Numbered from the stretch's first letter, positions 16,879 to 25,788 are shown. The stretch: DNA of 64,000 nucleotides from Iodidimonas muriae (GCF_014647255.1 NZ_BMOV01000001.1:302275-366274); one strand, 5' to 3'. Program-made: numbers and translations. Notes: generated from the sequence alone by a model not told the origin.

Positions 16879-18162
16879 GTGAAAGCTGCAAGTTCTATGC
16901 GCCCGGTTGTTTTCTCTATTTTTGCACTGCTTTTATGTGCGGCAATTTTGCAATTGGCCAATGGCTTGCAATTTACGCTGGTGCCTGTGCGCGCCGAGGC
17001 AGAAAATTTCGGTGATCTTGCCATCGCGCTTTTGGGATCGGGCTATTTCGCTGGCTATTTGATCGGCTGCATCATCGGCGCCCCGTTGATTGGTCGCGTG
17101 GGGCATGTGCGGGTGCTCACGGCCGTGCTGGCGGGTATTTGTGCCTTTGCCTTGCTTTACCCTTTGGCCATTGGCGAAGTGTTTTGGATGCTGGCGCGTG
17201 TGGGGACCGGCGTTTGTCTGGCCATTGCCTATATGGCCATTGAAAGCTGGCTGAATGAACGGGCCCCCAATTCTGCACGCGGCGCGGTGCTGTCTCTTTA
17301 TGCCTTGATCGGCATGACCATGCTGGCGGCTGGCCAGTTTTTACTGATGGCCTATCCAATAGGCGGTTTTCAGCTTTTTTCACTGGTCGCCATATTCACG
17401 GCTTTGGCCGCTATCCCGGTTGCCCTGACGCGGGCCCCGTTACCCGTGCCCGTACCGCAACCACGCCTTCGGATGCGCTCTTTGCTGAATGTGTCGCGGG
17501 TGTCGGTGGCGGGCAGCATTGCGGTGGGCTTTGCAAATAGTGCCTTTTGGGCTTTTGGACCGATTTTTGCGGCCCGTAACGGCATGAATGTGGATCAGAT
17601 CAGCCTGTTCATGGCGCTTACTTTGTTCGGCGGCGCGGTGCTGATGTGGCCCATGGGGTATTTGTCCGATCGCCATGACCGGCGGTTGGTGGCAGGGCTG
17701 ATCAGCGCGGGGGCTTTTGTTTGCGGTGTTGGACTTGTTCTGGTGGCCGGAAAATCGCTTTATGGAACATTGGCTCTTGGGTGCCTGTTTGGCGGTTTTG
17801 CCTTCACCATTCAGCCAATTTGCATTGCCCATGCCAATGACCATGCAAGACCGGAAAATTTTGTCAGCATTTCCGGAGGGCTGTTGTTTCTTTATGGGGC
17901 CAGTTCGTTATTCGGGCCTTTGGCAACGGCATTTCTGATCGACCATTATGGGGCGGAAATGCTATTTGTTTTCATAGCCGCTGTGCACGGGCTTGGCGCT
18001 TTGTCGATTTTTTACCTGCGGATGTTGCGGGCCCCGACACCGGATGCCGAGAAGGAAGACTTCCAACTAACGCCGCGCACCACCATGGCGGCCTTTCAGC
18101 TGCATGACCATGACGAACCGACGCCGCCGTCAGATGAGCATAGCGAGGCTCAGTCTTTATAG
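16879..18162 (+). CDS. MFS transporter (YcaD-like)
   Basis: About 427 residues with 12 predicted membrane helices in two halves. The A-like motif GAPLIGRVGHVRVLTAV follows helix 2 and its partner GYLSDRHDRRLVAG lies in the second half. A hydrophilic tail of about 45 residues rich in Asp/Glu/His ends the protein. AGGTGA five bases before a GTG at 16879 favours that start; a GTG at 16870 and an ATG at 16897 are alternatives. The export substrate is unknown. Its 3' end overlaps the convergent isoaspartyl peptidase gene by 13 bases. Confidence 0.88.
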   Translation: MKAASSMRPVVFSIFALLLCAAILQLANGLQFTLVPVRAEAENFGDLAIALLGSGYFAGYLIGCIIGAPLIGRVGHVRVLTAVLAGICAFALLYPLAIGEVFWMLARVGTGVCLAIAYMAIESWLNERAPNSARGAVLSLYALIGMTMLAAGQFLLMAYPIGGFQLFSLVAIFTALAAIPVALTRAPLPVPVPQPRLRMRSLLNVSRVSVAGSIAVGFANSAFWAFGPIFAARNGMNVDQISLFMALTLFGGAVLMWPMGYLSDRHDRRLVAGLISAGAFVCGVGLVLVAGKSLYGTLALGCLFGGFAFTIQPICIAHANDHARPENFVSISGGLLFLYGASSLFGPLATAFLIDHYGAEMLFVFIAAVHGLGALSIFYLRMLRAPTPDAEKEDFQLTPRTTMAAFQLHDHDEPTPPSDEHSEAQSL

Positions 18163-19169
18163 ATTTCGACCTTTGGTTCGGGATGGGTGCTGGTTAATTG
18201 GCCGCGATACATGCCTTCGGTGTTGAAGCTATAGGCAATGGCTCCGTCATGGGCGAGGGCGATCACCCCGCCATCACCGCCCAATTGGGTGAGGTTCTGG
18301 TGGATCACCTGATCGGCGGCTTGCTGCACGGAATAGCTTTTATATTCCATCAGGGCGCAGATTTCGCGGGCCACCGTTGCGCGGATGAAATATTCGCCTG
18401 TGCCGGTGGCCGATACGCCACAGCTTTTGTTATTGGCATAGGTTCCCGCACCAATGATCGGGCTATCGCCAATGCGGCCCCACATTTTGTTGGTCAATCC
18501 ACCGGTGGAGGTGCCAGCGGCGATATTGCCGTCTTTATCCAGCGCCACAGCGCCCACGGTGCCGAATTCATGATCGCCGGGCGTGCTCAATAGCAGCAAG
18601 GCTTCCTTGTCTTTCTTTTGCACGGCCAAAAGTTGCTGATAGCGGCGTTCCGTATGGAAATAAGTGGGAGAAACCAGCGTGATATCATGGTCGCGGGCAA
18701 AGGCTTCCGCCCCTTCACGGGCCAGCATCACATGGCGCGATTGCTCCATCACGGCGCGGGCCAGCGTGATGGGATTGCGCACCCGGGTAACGCCGGTGAT
18801 GGCTCCGGCATTCAAGGTGCGGCCATCCATGATGGCGGCGTCCAGTTCATTGCGCCCGTCATGGGTGAACACCGCCCCTTTGCCGGCGTTAAAAAGATCG
18901 CTGTCTTCCATCACCATGATGCTTGCGGTTACGGCATCAAGGGCGGTGCCTCCGCTTTCCAGCACCGCGCGCCCTTTCATCAGGGCATCGCTAAGGGCGA
19001 TACGATAGGCCGCTTCGGTTTCATCGGTCATGCTGTCACGGGTGATGGTGCCTGCACCTCCGTGAATCACCAAAGAATAGATATGGTCCTGGGCAAAGGC
19101 CGCTTGGTGGGGAAGGGCCGAAATCATCCCCAAAACCCCTAAGCTGACAAGAATATGGCGATAAAACAT
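18150..19169 (-). CDS. iaaA: Periplasmic isoaspartyl peptidase / L-asparaginase (Ntn hydrolase)
   Basis: 339 residues. An N-terminal signal peptide ends around ALPHQAAFA-QD, so the enzyme is exported. The Ntn-hydrolase core shows LVIHGGAGTI, LDAVTASIMVMEDSDLFNAGKG, and the autocleavage/nucleophile Thr in HEFGTVGAVALDKDGNIAAG, followed by TSTGGLTNKMWGRIGDSP. It would self-process to alpha and beta chains and hydrolyse isoaspartyl dipeptides and asparagine. The ATG at 19169 has GGGAG upstream. The frame is open 43 codons further but lacks a signal sequence there. Confidence 0.92.
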   Translation of the reverse strand: MFYRHILVSLGVLGMISALPHQAAFAQDHIYSLVIHGGAGTITRDSMTDETEAAYRIALSDALMKGRAVLESGGTALDAVTASIMVMEDSDLFNAGKGAVFTHDGRNELDAAIMDGRTLNAGAITGVTRVRNPITLARAVMEQSRHVMLAREGAEAFARDHDITLVSPTYFHTERRYQQLLAVQKKDKEALLLLSTPGDHEFGTVGAVALDKDGNIAAGTSTGGLTNKMWGRIGDSPIIGAGTYANNKSCGVSATGTGEYFIRATVAREICALMEYKSYSVQQAADQVIHQNLTQLGGDGGVIALAHDGAIAYSFNTEGMYRGQLTSTHPEPKVEIYKD

Positions 19170-19580
19170 AGCTATCTCCCGGTGGCTTGGCTCAGGCCTA
19201 TTTTCGATTGAATAGTCTACGCTTTCACCCGGTCTTCGCAAGACTGTTGGCAGCTTGGGCCGGAGGGGGCGAGGCCGTGATGCGATCCCGGATTTCAATT
19301 TTTGAAAATTGCCGCTTGTAAATGCGGAAAGGATCAGTCATATGGGCGTCACGTACGCGCACGTGCCTCTGTCCCGTTGGATTGGTTACGTAACGACGCG
19401 TGCTCTTTTTGTTGGTTGGGCTGGCGGCCTTTTTCAATGAGCCAGCACTGATTGATAAAGGGAGTCGCCAATGGCCTCCAACGAAGTGCGCTGCCCGGGT
19501 GGAATTTCCTCTCGCGGGCTTAAGATACTCGCCAATGACCGAGGGTTCTGGCGATTCAGATTTGTGGTTCTCGACAAACA
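19170..19580. other. Non-coding region upstream of the ODC leader
   Basis: About 410 bases between the start of iaaA and the folded leader of the decarboxylase gene. It contains the perfect palindrome GTTACGTAAC (19385-19394) and an inverted repeat CACGT-N6-ACGTG near 19350-19365. Minus- and plus-strand open frames cross this region but show no family resemblance. Promoters for iaaA (leftward) and the ODC operon (rightward) must be here. Confidence 0.4.
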
Positions 19581-19722
19581 TAGTCCGAGACGGAAATAGC
19601 TCCCCCATAAGGAGCATTGCCGTCGCCGCCTGTTCCGTCTCTGCATTTATGAGCGGGCATGCGGTTGGTGAACTTTTCGTTCGCGTATCTTTTGGTAGCG
19701 AGCCCTTCGCGTTCACTCAGGA
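19581..19722 (+). promoter_or_regulatory. Structured 5' leader of the ornithine decarboxylase operon (candidate speF-type RNA)
   Basis: Two folded elements lie just before the ODC start. The first has a perfect 9-bp stem, GAGACGGAA (19587-19595) with TTCCGTCTC (19633-19641), enclosing a GCTCC/GGAGC hairpin (19599-19603 / 19611-19615). The second pairs GTGAAC (19668-19673) with GTTCAC (19711-19716) around a TCGC/GCGA hairpin, and its right arm ends two bases before the AGGA ribosome binding site (19719-19722). A conserved RNA motif named speF has been reported upstream of ornithine decarboxylase genes in alphaproteobacteria. Position and structure fit, but I could not compare the consensus. 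Confidence 0.5.
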
Positions 19723-19730
19723 CTGATGCC

Positions 19731-20984
19731 ATGACCGCCCTTTATGCTTTCGCCCCCCCTGCTGTTGAAACCGGCTTTGATACGGCTGTGCCGATGTTTT
19801 CGACCGTCGAAGAAGTGGTTTCGACCATTGCCGACGATCAGCCCATTCATGTGCTTTATCGCCAAACCATAGAAGGGGCGGCGCGGGACTTTCTGGCCGG
19901 ATTTCCCGGTCAGGTGATGTATGCGGTGAAGTGCAATCCCACCCCTGCGGTGCTGGAAACCTTGAGCATGGCCGGTATTCGCAATTTCGATGTGGCCTCG
20001 ATCGAGGAAATCGATGCCGTGCGCCGGATCGACCGCTCGGCCCGTTTGTATTTCATGCACCCGGTGAAAAGCCGCCGGGCCATCCGTTATGCTTATCTTG
20101 CCGGTGTGCGGGATTTCGCATTGGATAGCGAAGACGAACTGGCCAAAATTCTGGAAGAAACTCAGGCGTCGGACCTGTCCTTGTTTGTGCGCCTGGGCTT
20201 GCCCAAAGGGGATGCGGCGCTGGATTTGTCGGGCAAATTCGGCATTGCAGGCGATGAAGCGGTGTCTTTGTTGCGTGCGGCCCGCAAAGCGTCGAAATCT
20301 CTGGCCGTGAGCTTTCATGTCGGATCGCAATGTATGAATCCGGAAAGCTATGCGCGGGCGATTGAAAAAGTGCGCGCCCTTGTGGATCAGGCCGGTGTGA
20401 CCATTGATAGCCTTGATGTGGGAGGCGGTTTTCCGGTGGCTTATCCGGATATGGCGCCGCCACCATTGGAGGCTTTCATGGAGGCTATCATGGAAGCGGT
20501 GGCGGACAATGGTTTTGGCGACACGGACCTTTTGTGCGAACCGGGGCGGGCTTTGGTCGGCGAGGGCGGCTCTGTTCTGGTGAAGGTGGAATTGCGCAAA
20601 GGCAATGCACTTTATTTGAATGATGGTACCTTTGGTGCATTGTTCGATGCCGGGTCCATTGGCTGGCGCTATCCCGTGCGGCGGGTGGATGTGCGAAACA
20701 GAAAAGAGGCGGCTCATGGCCAGGAAACCATGGAAGCCTTTCGCTTTTTCGGGCCCACCTGTGACAGCATGGATGTAATGGAAGGGCCGTTTTTGTTGCC
20801 CGCCGATATTGGCGAAGGGGATTGGATCGAGATCGGGCATTTGGGGGCTTATGGCATTTCCATGCGCACCCGCTTTAACGGATTTCATTCCGACCTGACC
20901 GTGGCCGTTGGCCCTAGGGAAGCGCAAGGCACCAATGTGGTTTCCTTGCCACTGACCCTTGGGACCGCAATGGCCAATACATAG
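19731..20984 (+). CDS. Ornithine/lysine decarboxylase, alanine-racemase fold (group IV)
   Basis: 417 residues from the ATG at 19731, with AGGA 8 bases upstream. The PLP lysine lies in VMYAVKCNPTPAVLE (Lys of AVKCN). Further motifs are SFHVGSQCMNPESYARA, LDVGGGFPVAYP, LCEPGRALVGEGG, and the C-terminal GPTCDSMDVM, with the catalytic Cys and Asp supplied to the partner subunit. This is the eukaryote-like ODC fold rather than the large SpeF/AdiA type. It converts ornithine, and perhaps lysine, to putrescine or cadaverine. The next gene, 22 bases on, is a DHS homologue, so the pair is a polyamine operon. Confidence 0.93.
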   Translation: MTALYAFAPPAVETGFDTAVPMFSTVEEVVSTIADDQPIHVLYRQTIEGAARDFLAGFPGQVMYAVKCNPTPAVLETLSMAGIRNFDVASIEEIDAVRRIDRSARLYFMHPVKSRRAIRYAYLAGVRDFALDSEDELAKILEETQASDLSLFVRLGLPKGDAALDLSGKFGIAGDEAVSLLRAARKASKSLAVSFHVGSQCMNPESYARAIEKVRALVDQAGVTIDSLDVGGGFPVAYPDMAPPPLEAFMEAIMEAVADNGFGDTDLLCEPGRALVGEGGSVLVKVELRKGNALYLNDGTFGALFDAGSIGWRYPVRRVDVRNRKEAAHGQETMEAFRFFGPTCDSMDVMEGPFLLPADIGEGDWIEIGHLGAYGISMRTRFNGFHSDLTVAVGPREAQGTNVVSLPLTLGTAMANT

Positions 20985-21006
20985 TAAAGTCAAAAGAGGA
21001 CGCAGC

Positions 21007-22056
21007 ATGGCTGACACAGAGATCAATACCAATCGCAAGGCCGAGCTTTTGTCAAAGCCGGTGGAACATATCGACATCACCGCCTTTGATGCGCGGCCTT
21101 TGGTTGCGGCCATGGGAAAAATGTCGTTTACCTCACGCGATACGGCACGCGCAGCTGAAATTTATAACCGCATGTTGGCGGATAAGGATTGTTCGGTGAT
21201 CCTGACTCTGGCCGGTTCCACGTCGGCGGGGGGCTGCATGCATGTGTACCGCGATCTGGTAAAGGCGGGGATGGTGGATGCCATCGTTTCCACCGGTGCA
21301 TCGATCATCGATATGGACTTTTTCGAAGCGCTGGGCTTCAAGCACTATCAAGGGGATTCCACCCTTGATGATAACGAATTGCGCGGCATGTATATCGACC
21401 GCATCTATGATACCTTTATCGATGAAGAAGAGCTGCAAGCCTGCGATCATACCATTCTGGAAATCGCCAACAGCTTGGAAGCTCGGCCTTATTCCAGCCG
21501 CGAATTCATCCATGAAATGGGACGTTGGCTGAAAAGCAATGCCAAGAAAAAAGACAGCCTGATCGAAACATGCTTCGATCATGATGTGCCTATTTTCTGC
21601 CCGGCCTTTACCGATAGCTCCGCAGGCTTTGGCCTTGTGAAGCATCAGGTGGAACGGATGAAGGAAAAGCAGCCTTATCTGACCATAGATTCCATCGCTG
21701 ATTTCCGCGAATTGACGGATATCAAGATTGAAGCCGGCTCCACAGGCTTGTTCATGGTGGGCGGCGGTGTGCCGAAGAATTTTGTGCAAGATACGGTGGT
21801 ATGCGCCGAAATTCTCGGTGTAGATGCGGAAATGCACAAATACGCCATCCAGATCACCGTGGCCGACAGCCGCGACGGGGCTTGTTCCTCTTCAACGCTG
21901 AAAGAAGCGTCAAGCTGGGGCAAGGTGGAAACGGTCTATGAACAGATGGTGTTCGCCGAAGCCACCACCGTGGTGCCGCTGATCGCATCGGATGCTTATC
22001 ATCAAGGGCATTGGAAGGACCGAAAACCGCGCCACTTCAACCGTCTGTTTGATTGA
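21007..22056 (+). CDS. Deoxyhypusine synthase family protein (bacterial; probable polyamine aminobutyl/aminopropyl transferase)
   Basis: 349 residues with GAGGA upstream of the ATG. The NAD-binding and catalytic layout of DHS is kept: TLAGSTSAGGCMHVY, VSTGASIIDMD, the VPIFCPAFTDSSAGF segment, MVGGGVPKNFVQDT, and the KEASSWGKVETV segment with Lys306 in the position of the enzyme-imine lysine of eukaryotic DHS (EAVSWGK). Bacteria lack eIF5A, so hypusine formation is unlikely. Plant homospermidine synthase arose from this family, and the operon with ODC suggests a polyamine product such as homospermidine. The exact product is inferred. Confidence 0.85.
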   Translation: MADTEINTNRKAELLSKPVEHIDITAFDARPLVAAMGKMSFTSRDTARAAEIYNRMLADKDCSVILTLAGSTSAGGCMHVYRDLVKAGMVDAIVSTGASIIDMDFFEALGFKHYQGDSTLDDNELRGMYIDRIYDTFIDEEELQACDHTILEIANSLEARPYSSREFIHEMGRWLKSNAKKKDSLIETCFDHDVPIFCPAFTDSSAGFGLVKHQVERMKEKQPYLTIDSIADFRELTDIKIEAGSTGLFMVGGGVPKNFVQDTVVCAEILGVDAEMHKYAIQITVADSRDGACSSSTLKEASSWGKVETVYEQMVFAEATTVVPLIASDAYHQGHWKDRKPRHFNRLFD

Positions 22057-22078
22057 TCCGTTGGTAAATCATTCAAAT

Positions 22079-22115
22079 AAAAAGGCCGCGCCCCTCAATC
22101 GGGTGCGGCCTTTTT
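22079..22115. terminator. Bidirectional Rho-independent terminator
   Basis: AAAAAGGCCGC (22079-22089) and GCGGCCTTTTT (22105-22115) form an 11-bp stem with A and T runs on the two sides; CCC/GGG in the loop extends it. It sits between the DHS homologue (rightward) and the SDR gene (leftward, stop at 22135) and serves both. Confidence 0.9.
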
Positions 22116-22134
22116 GATGGGAGAACGCTATCGC

Positions 22135-22908
22135 TTAGAACACATCGGCGATGGTGGCGCCGCCATCAGCGATGATGGTCTGGCCGGTAATATAACGCGC
22201 CGCAGGGCTTGCCAGGAAAACAGCAACACCGGCCATATCCTCGGGATCGCCAATGCGGCCAGCGGGCGTGATCTTTTCCACATAGGCGCGGGACTTCGGA
22301 TCGTCCCACAGCGCTTTGGCAAAATCGGTTTTGATCAGCCCCGGTGCCAGGCAATTGATGCGTACCCCCTTGGGCGACCATTCCACCGCCAGATTGCGGG
22401 CCACCTGAAAATCTGCGGCTTTGGAAATGGCATAAACACCGAGATTCTTGCTGCCCGAAAGGCCGGCAATAGAGGAAACAAGGACAATGGCCCCGTCGCC
22501 GCGTTCCGCCATTTCCGGCAAGACCATATGGGAGAGCTTGATGTTCGACCGCACATTATTGCCGATGATCTTGTCGAACGCATCGTCAGAGACATCGGCC
22601 ATGGAGCCATAAACCGGGTTCGACGCGGCATTGCATACCAGAATGTCGATGCGTCCGAAGGTCTTGCGGGTTTCTTCCACAAGATTGGCCAATTGGGCAT
22701 TGTCCGAGATATTGCACGGAATCACCGCCGCCGTGCCGCCTTTGGCACGGATTTCTTCGGCCACCGGCTCGCAAGAGGCGGCCTTGCGTGACGACACCAC
22801 CACTTTGGCACCGCAATCGGCCATGGCAAGGGCGATGGCACGGCCAATGCCCCGCGATGATCCGGTAACGATAGCGACTTTATCTTGCAGCGAAAAAAGG
22901 GCAGTCAT
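22135..22908 (-). CDS. Short-chain dehydrogenase/reductase
   Basis: 257 residues of the classical SDR family. Visible are the cofactor motif VTGSSRGIGRAIA (residues ~14-26), the NAG-equivalent VCNAASNPV, the catalytic Ser in LVSSIAGLSG, the YxxxK motif YAISKAA, and the PG segment CLAPGLIKTDF. The Arg in the SSRKAAS loop favours NADP(H). The ATG at 22908 has AAAGGA upstream. It follows a MaoC-type hydratase gene by 10 bases, so the pair may perform consecutive steps on a CoA thioester (hydration and 3-hydroxyacyl dehydrogenation). The substrate is not evident. Confidence 0.9.
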   Translation of the reverse strand: MTALFSLQDKVAIVTGSSRGIGRAIALAMADCGAKVVVSSRKAASCEPVAEEIRAKGGTAAVIPCNISDNAQLANLVEETRKTFGRIDILVCNAASNPVYGSMADVSDDAFDKIIGNNVRSNIKLSHMVLPEMAERGDGAIVLVSSIAGLSGSKNLGVYAISKAADFQVARNLAVEWSPKGVRINCLAPGLIKTDFAKALWDDPKSRAYVEKITPAGRIGDPEDMAGVAVFLASPAARYITGQTIIADGGATIADVF

Positions 22909-22918
22909 GGTGATCCTT

Positions 22919-23374
22919 TCAGGGAAACAGCAGAAAAACTTGATCGGCAACGCAGCCGGGTTTGTCGCTGCCGTCAATTTCGACCGTGGACCCGACAATA
23001 CATTTGAGAGAGCCTTGCGGCCCTTGCGCTACGGCTTTGAGAACAAACCGTCCGCGTACTTTTGAACCAGATGGCACGGGGGCGGGGAAACGCACCGTAT
23101 CGCAGCCATAATTGATGCCTTGGCGCACCGCATAATCTCCGAAGAAGTCGCCCATCAATCCCGGCAGCAAAGACAAGGTGAAAAATCCATGGGCAATGGT
23201 GGTGCCAAAGGGACTTTCCGCCTTGGCGCGGGCCACATCGATATGGATCCATTGATGGTCGCCTGTGGCATCGGCAAAGGCATTGATGCGCTCTTGGGTC
23301 ACATCATACCAGTCGGATAGAGCCAGTTCTTGTCCAACTTTGCTGCAAAGTTCGGGAAAGGGGAGGTCGGCCAT
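22919..23374 (-). CDS. MaoC-like (R)-specific enoyl-CoA hydratase
   Basis: 151 residues from the ATG at 23374, which has AGGGA 8 bases upstream. The hot-dog-fold hydratase-2 motif is intact: FADATGDHQWIHIDVARAKAES, with catalytic Asp and His, then FGTTIAHGFFTLSLLP. It hydrates trans-2-enoyl-CoA to the R-3-hydroxyacyl-CoA, or an analogous dehydration. It is probably cotranscribed with the following SDR, whose start is 10 bases downstream. Confidence 0.9.
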   Translation of the reverse strand: MADLPFPELCSKVGQELALSDWYDVTQERINAFADATGDHQWIHIDVARAKAESPFGTTIAHGFFTLSLLPGLMGDFFGDYAVRQGINYGCDTVRFPAPVPSGSKVRGRFVLKAVAQGPQGSLKCIVGSTVEIDGSDKPGCVADQVFLLFP

Positions 23375-23435
23375 AAAAAATATCCCTAAAGATGAGAGGG
23401 GAAAAACACGGCAAACTTTGTCGCGTTTGAAGGCA

Positions 23436-23466
23436 AGGGGCAAGCCGCCATCACCGGCTGGCCCCT
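23436..23466. repeat. Strong hairpin between dsbA-like and maoC-like genes
   Basis: AGGGGC and GCCCCT form the outer stem, AGCCG and CGGCT the inner stem, with one mismatch between them and a 7-base loop. It lies 33 bases after the dsbA-like stop and about 60 bases before the maoC start. Only a weak T-run follows, so it may be a terminator of the upstream gene or an mRNA 3'-end hairpin. Confidence 0.55.
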
Positions 23467-23498
23467 ATTTTGGCGCAAGAATGGGGACTTTGGCTTTG

Positions 23499-24296
23499 TC
23501 AGCTTTGATCCTGAACAAGTGCCAGAATGGCATCATAGCCTTGGGCGCCTGCCAAAACCTTGCCATTGATCACATAGGTGGGGGTGCCGGTGATGCCGAT
23601 CATACGCGCCAATTGAATGGTGCTGTTGAAATAATCCATGATGGCCGGATTATCCATATCCTTGCGGAACTGCGCCATATCAACATCAAATTCCCGCGCG
23701 ATATCCAGAACCGCCCCTTTGTGCAAGCGGCCTTCATGGGTCATCAGCTTGTCGTGGAATTCAAGGAAATCGCCTTGCCGCGACATGGCAATGGCGGCGC
23801 GGGCCGCAAAGTGCGACACGCCATCCGGCCCTTCGCGGTCAAGCACCGGGAATTGCTTGAACACATAACGGATCGTGTCGCCATGTTCGTCAAGTAGCCG
23901 AACCATATCGGGATGGGCCCGCCGGCAAAAGGAACAGCGATAGTCATAATATTCCACCACTGTTACCGGCGCATTTTCATCGCCAACCACCGGCGAGAAG
24001 GGGTCTTGGCTGATATCCTCCCAGCGATCGGTGGCAAAAGATTGCAAGCGTTGCTGTTCGGCGCGTTCTTCGCGTTGGCGCAAAACAGCAATGGCTTGAG
24101 GCAAAATTTCCGGATTTTCCAGAAGATAGGCGCGGATGGTTTGTTCCAATTGGGCCTTGTCGCCACCGTCCATCATGGCGAGGGCGCGTAAGGTCACCAG
24201 CGATAGGCCCCCGCCAATTATCGCCAGAAAAAGGGCAGAAATCGCAAGAAAAAGTGGAAGGCGACTGCCCTTTTGGGCGTCGGGTGCATGTGGCAT
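23499..24296 (-). CDS. DsbA/Com1-family thiol:disulfide oxidoreductase
   Basis: 265 residues. One N-terminal membrane helix (residues ~13-40) anchors it facing the periplasm. An N-terminal helical extension (LEQTIRAYLLENPEILPQAI, the Com1-like 'copper resistance ScsC N-terminal' pattern) precedes the thioredoxin fold. The active site is CSFC in YYDYRCSFCRRAHPDM, and the cis-Pro loop is GITGTPTYVING. It probably forms or isomerises disulfides in exported proteins. The BepA-like protease, whose E. coli relative also affects disulfide-dependent LptD assembly, is the gene immediately upstream (12-base gap), which makes a shared envelope-quality role plausible. Confidence 0.9.
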   Translation of the reverse strand: MPHAPDAQKGSRLPLFLAISALFLAIIGGGLSLVTLRALAMMDGGDKAQLEQTIRAYLLENPEILPQAIAVLRQREERAEQQRLQSFATDRWEDISQDPFSPVVGDENAPVTVVEYYDYRCSFCRRAHPDMVRLLDEHGDTIRYVFKQFPVLDREGPDGVSHFAARAAIAMSRQGDFLEFHDKLMTHEGRLHKGAVLDIAREFDVDMAQFRKDMDNPAIMDYFNSTIQLARMIGITGTPTYVINGKVLAGAQGYDAILALVQDQS

Positions 24297-24308
24297 GAAC
24301 GTGATCCT

Positions 24309-25667
24309 TTAGCGGCGGCGGTTGGCGCTTTGCTCAAGCGCAAGGCCCGCGGCCTGACGAATATCCTGGGCGCGCAACCATTTGGGCGTTCCCGGTTCAA
24401 GGCCTTGGACGGCTTGATTGGCGTGCATGGCGGCCCGGCCCGGATTACGCATCAGCATATAGCGTTCTGCTGTGGCAAGGTCCGCCAGGGCGGGCATGTT
24501 ATTGCGGGTATAGATGATCGCCAATTGATACCAGCCAAAGCTGTTATATGGGTCCAGCCGGACCGATTTTTCCAATATGGGCATGGCCAGCCTGTCGGTG
24601 TCGGGCTGTTCGCGGGCCACGAGAGCTTGCGCATATAAGGTCAGAATCAAAGGCTCGAAGGGGGCCAGTTCAGCCGCTCTCTTCAATTCGGGTAAAGAAT
24701 CATCAACATGCCCGTTTTCCAGCAATATCTGGCCTTTTATTTCGTGATAAAAGGGATCGTCCGGCGATTCTGCGATCAGGCTGTCGGCTTCTGCCATGGC
24801 CATATCCCATTCCAGCGCCTTGTTATAGGCATAGATACGGGCATAGCGCGCCGGAACGCTGGTATCGCTGGGAGGATATCGGCCAAGGGTGCTTTCCGGT
24901 TGCCAGATATAGCCTTGCAGCTTGGCTTTGATCCGTTCGTATTTGGCCTGCAAGACGGGATCGGTCGGCACATCCCAATAAGGAGAGGCCTTCATCCTTT
25001 CTTCCACATTGGCGATACGATCACCGGACAGGGGATGGGTCAGAACATAGGGATTGATATTGGGAGAGCGTAAAAGCTCTTGATAGCGGAATTTTTCGAA
25101 CACTTCCAAAAGCCCGCGCCCCGACATTTTGACCGTTCTCAAAAACTGCATGGCCGCCTGATCGGCCGAGGCTTCCTGTACGCGCCGGAATTTCAAAACC
25201 GTCCGTTGCGCCACTCCTTGGCCGCCGGTGATCAGGCCAATGCCGGCTTCCGGTGCGCCTGCCGCAATGGCTGCAGCCCCCAAGACCAGACCAAGGATAG
25301 AGATATTTCCGGCAGGGGCCAGCGCTTCATCGAACCGTTGCACATGCCCGGCGGTCATATGGCCGGTTTCATGGGCGATAACGCCGATCACCTGATCCAC
25401 ATTATCGGTCTGCAAGATCAGGCCCGTATGTACGAAAATCGCCTGACCGCCTGCATAGAATGCGTTCAGATTGGTGTCGTCGACGATAAAGATCTGCACG
25501 TCTTCGGGGCGTTGGCCGCCTGCTTCGAAAATCGGATCGGAAATTTCATGCAGGAAATGTTCGAATTCTGCATCGCGCAGGGTTCGGATTCCCTGAGCTG
25601 CGGCCGGGCGCACGGTCAGCGAAAGCAGGAAGATAACCAAAACGGACAGTCTGATGATCAACGACAC
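24309..25667 (-). CDS. bepA: M48 metalloprotease with TPR repeats (BepA-like)
   Basis: 452 residues from a GTG at 25667, chosen because GGAG lies 7 bases upstream and a clean signal peptide (ending RPAAAQG) follows. The frame extends five codons to a TTG at 25682. The protease domain carries HETGH (VIGVIAHETGHMTAGHVQR) and the third ligand in the EASADQAAMQ segment. The C-terminal half has tetratricopeptide-like repeats (for example ELKRAAELAPFEPLILTLYA). BepA works in the periplasm in outer-membrane protein and LPS-transporter quality control. Confidence 0.92.
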   Translation of the reverse strand: MSLIIRLSVLVIFLLSLTVRPAAAQGIRTLRDAEFEHFLHEISDPIFEAGGQRPEDVQIFIVDDTNLNAFYAGGQAIFVHTGLILQTDNVDQVIGVIAHETGHMTAGHVQRFDEALAPAGNISILGLVLGAAAIAAGAPEAGIGLITGGQGVAQRTVLKFRRVQEASADQAAMQFLRTVKMSGRGLLEVFEKFRYQELLRSPNINPYVLTHPLSGDRIANVEERMKASPYWDVPTDPVLQAKYERIKAKLQGYIWQPESTLGRYPPSDTSVPARYARIYAYNKALEWDMAMAEADSLIAESPDDPFYHEIKGQILLENGHVDDSLPELKRAAELAPFEPLILTLYAQALVAREQPDTDRLAMPILEKSVRLDPYNSFGWYQLAIIYTRNNMPALADLATAERYMLMRNPGRAAMHANQAVQGLEPGTPKWLRAQDIRQAAGLALEQSANRRR

Positions 25668-25788
25668 ACACTGGCTCCACAACGTAAAACTCGCAGCAAT
25701 CTTAGAAGGGCGATATAAGAGCCGTCAACGCAATCAGCATGGCAGACAGGCCTTATGCGCTTATCGAGAAACATATTTCAGCATAGCA

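Noticed and set aside
19225-19716. 163-codon minus-strand frame upstream of iaaA, overlapping the ODC leader
   Set aside because: No homology, no ribosome binding site noticed, and it covers the folded leader of the ODC operon.
19713-21113. 466-codon minus-strand open frame opposite the ODC gene
   Set aside because: Its sequence is rich in His/Arg/Gln, typical of reverse translation of a real gene; ODC motifs on the plus strand are unambiguous.
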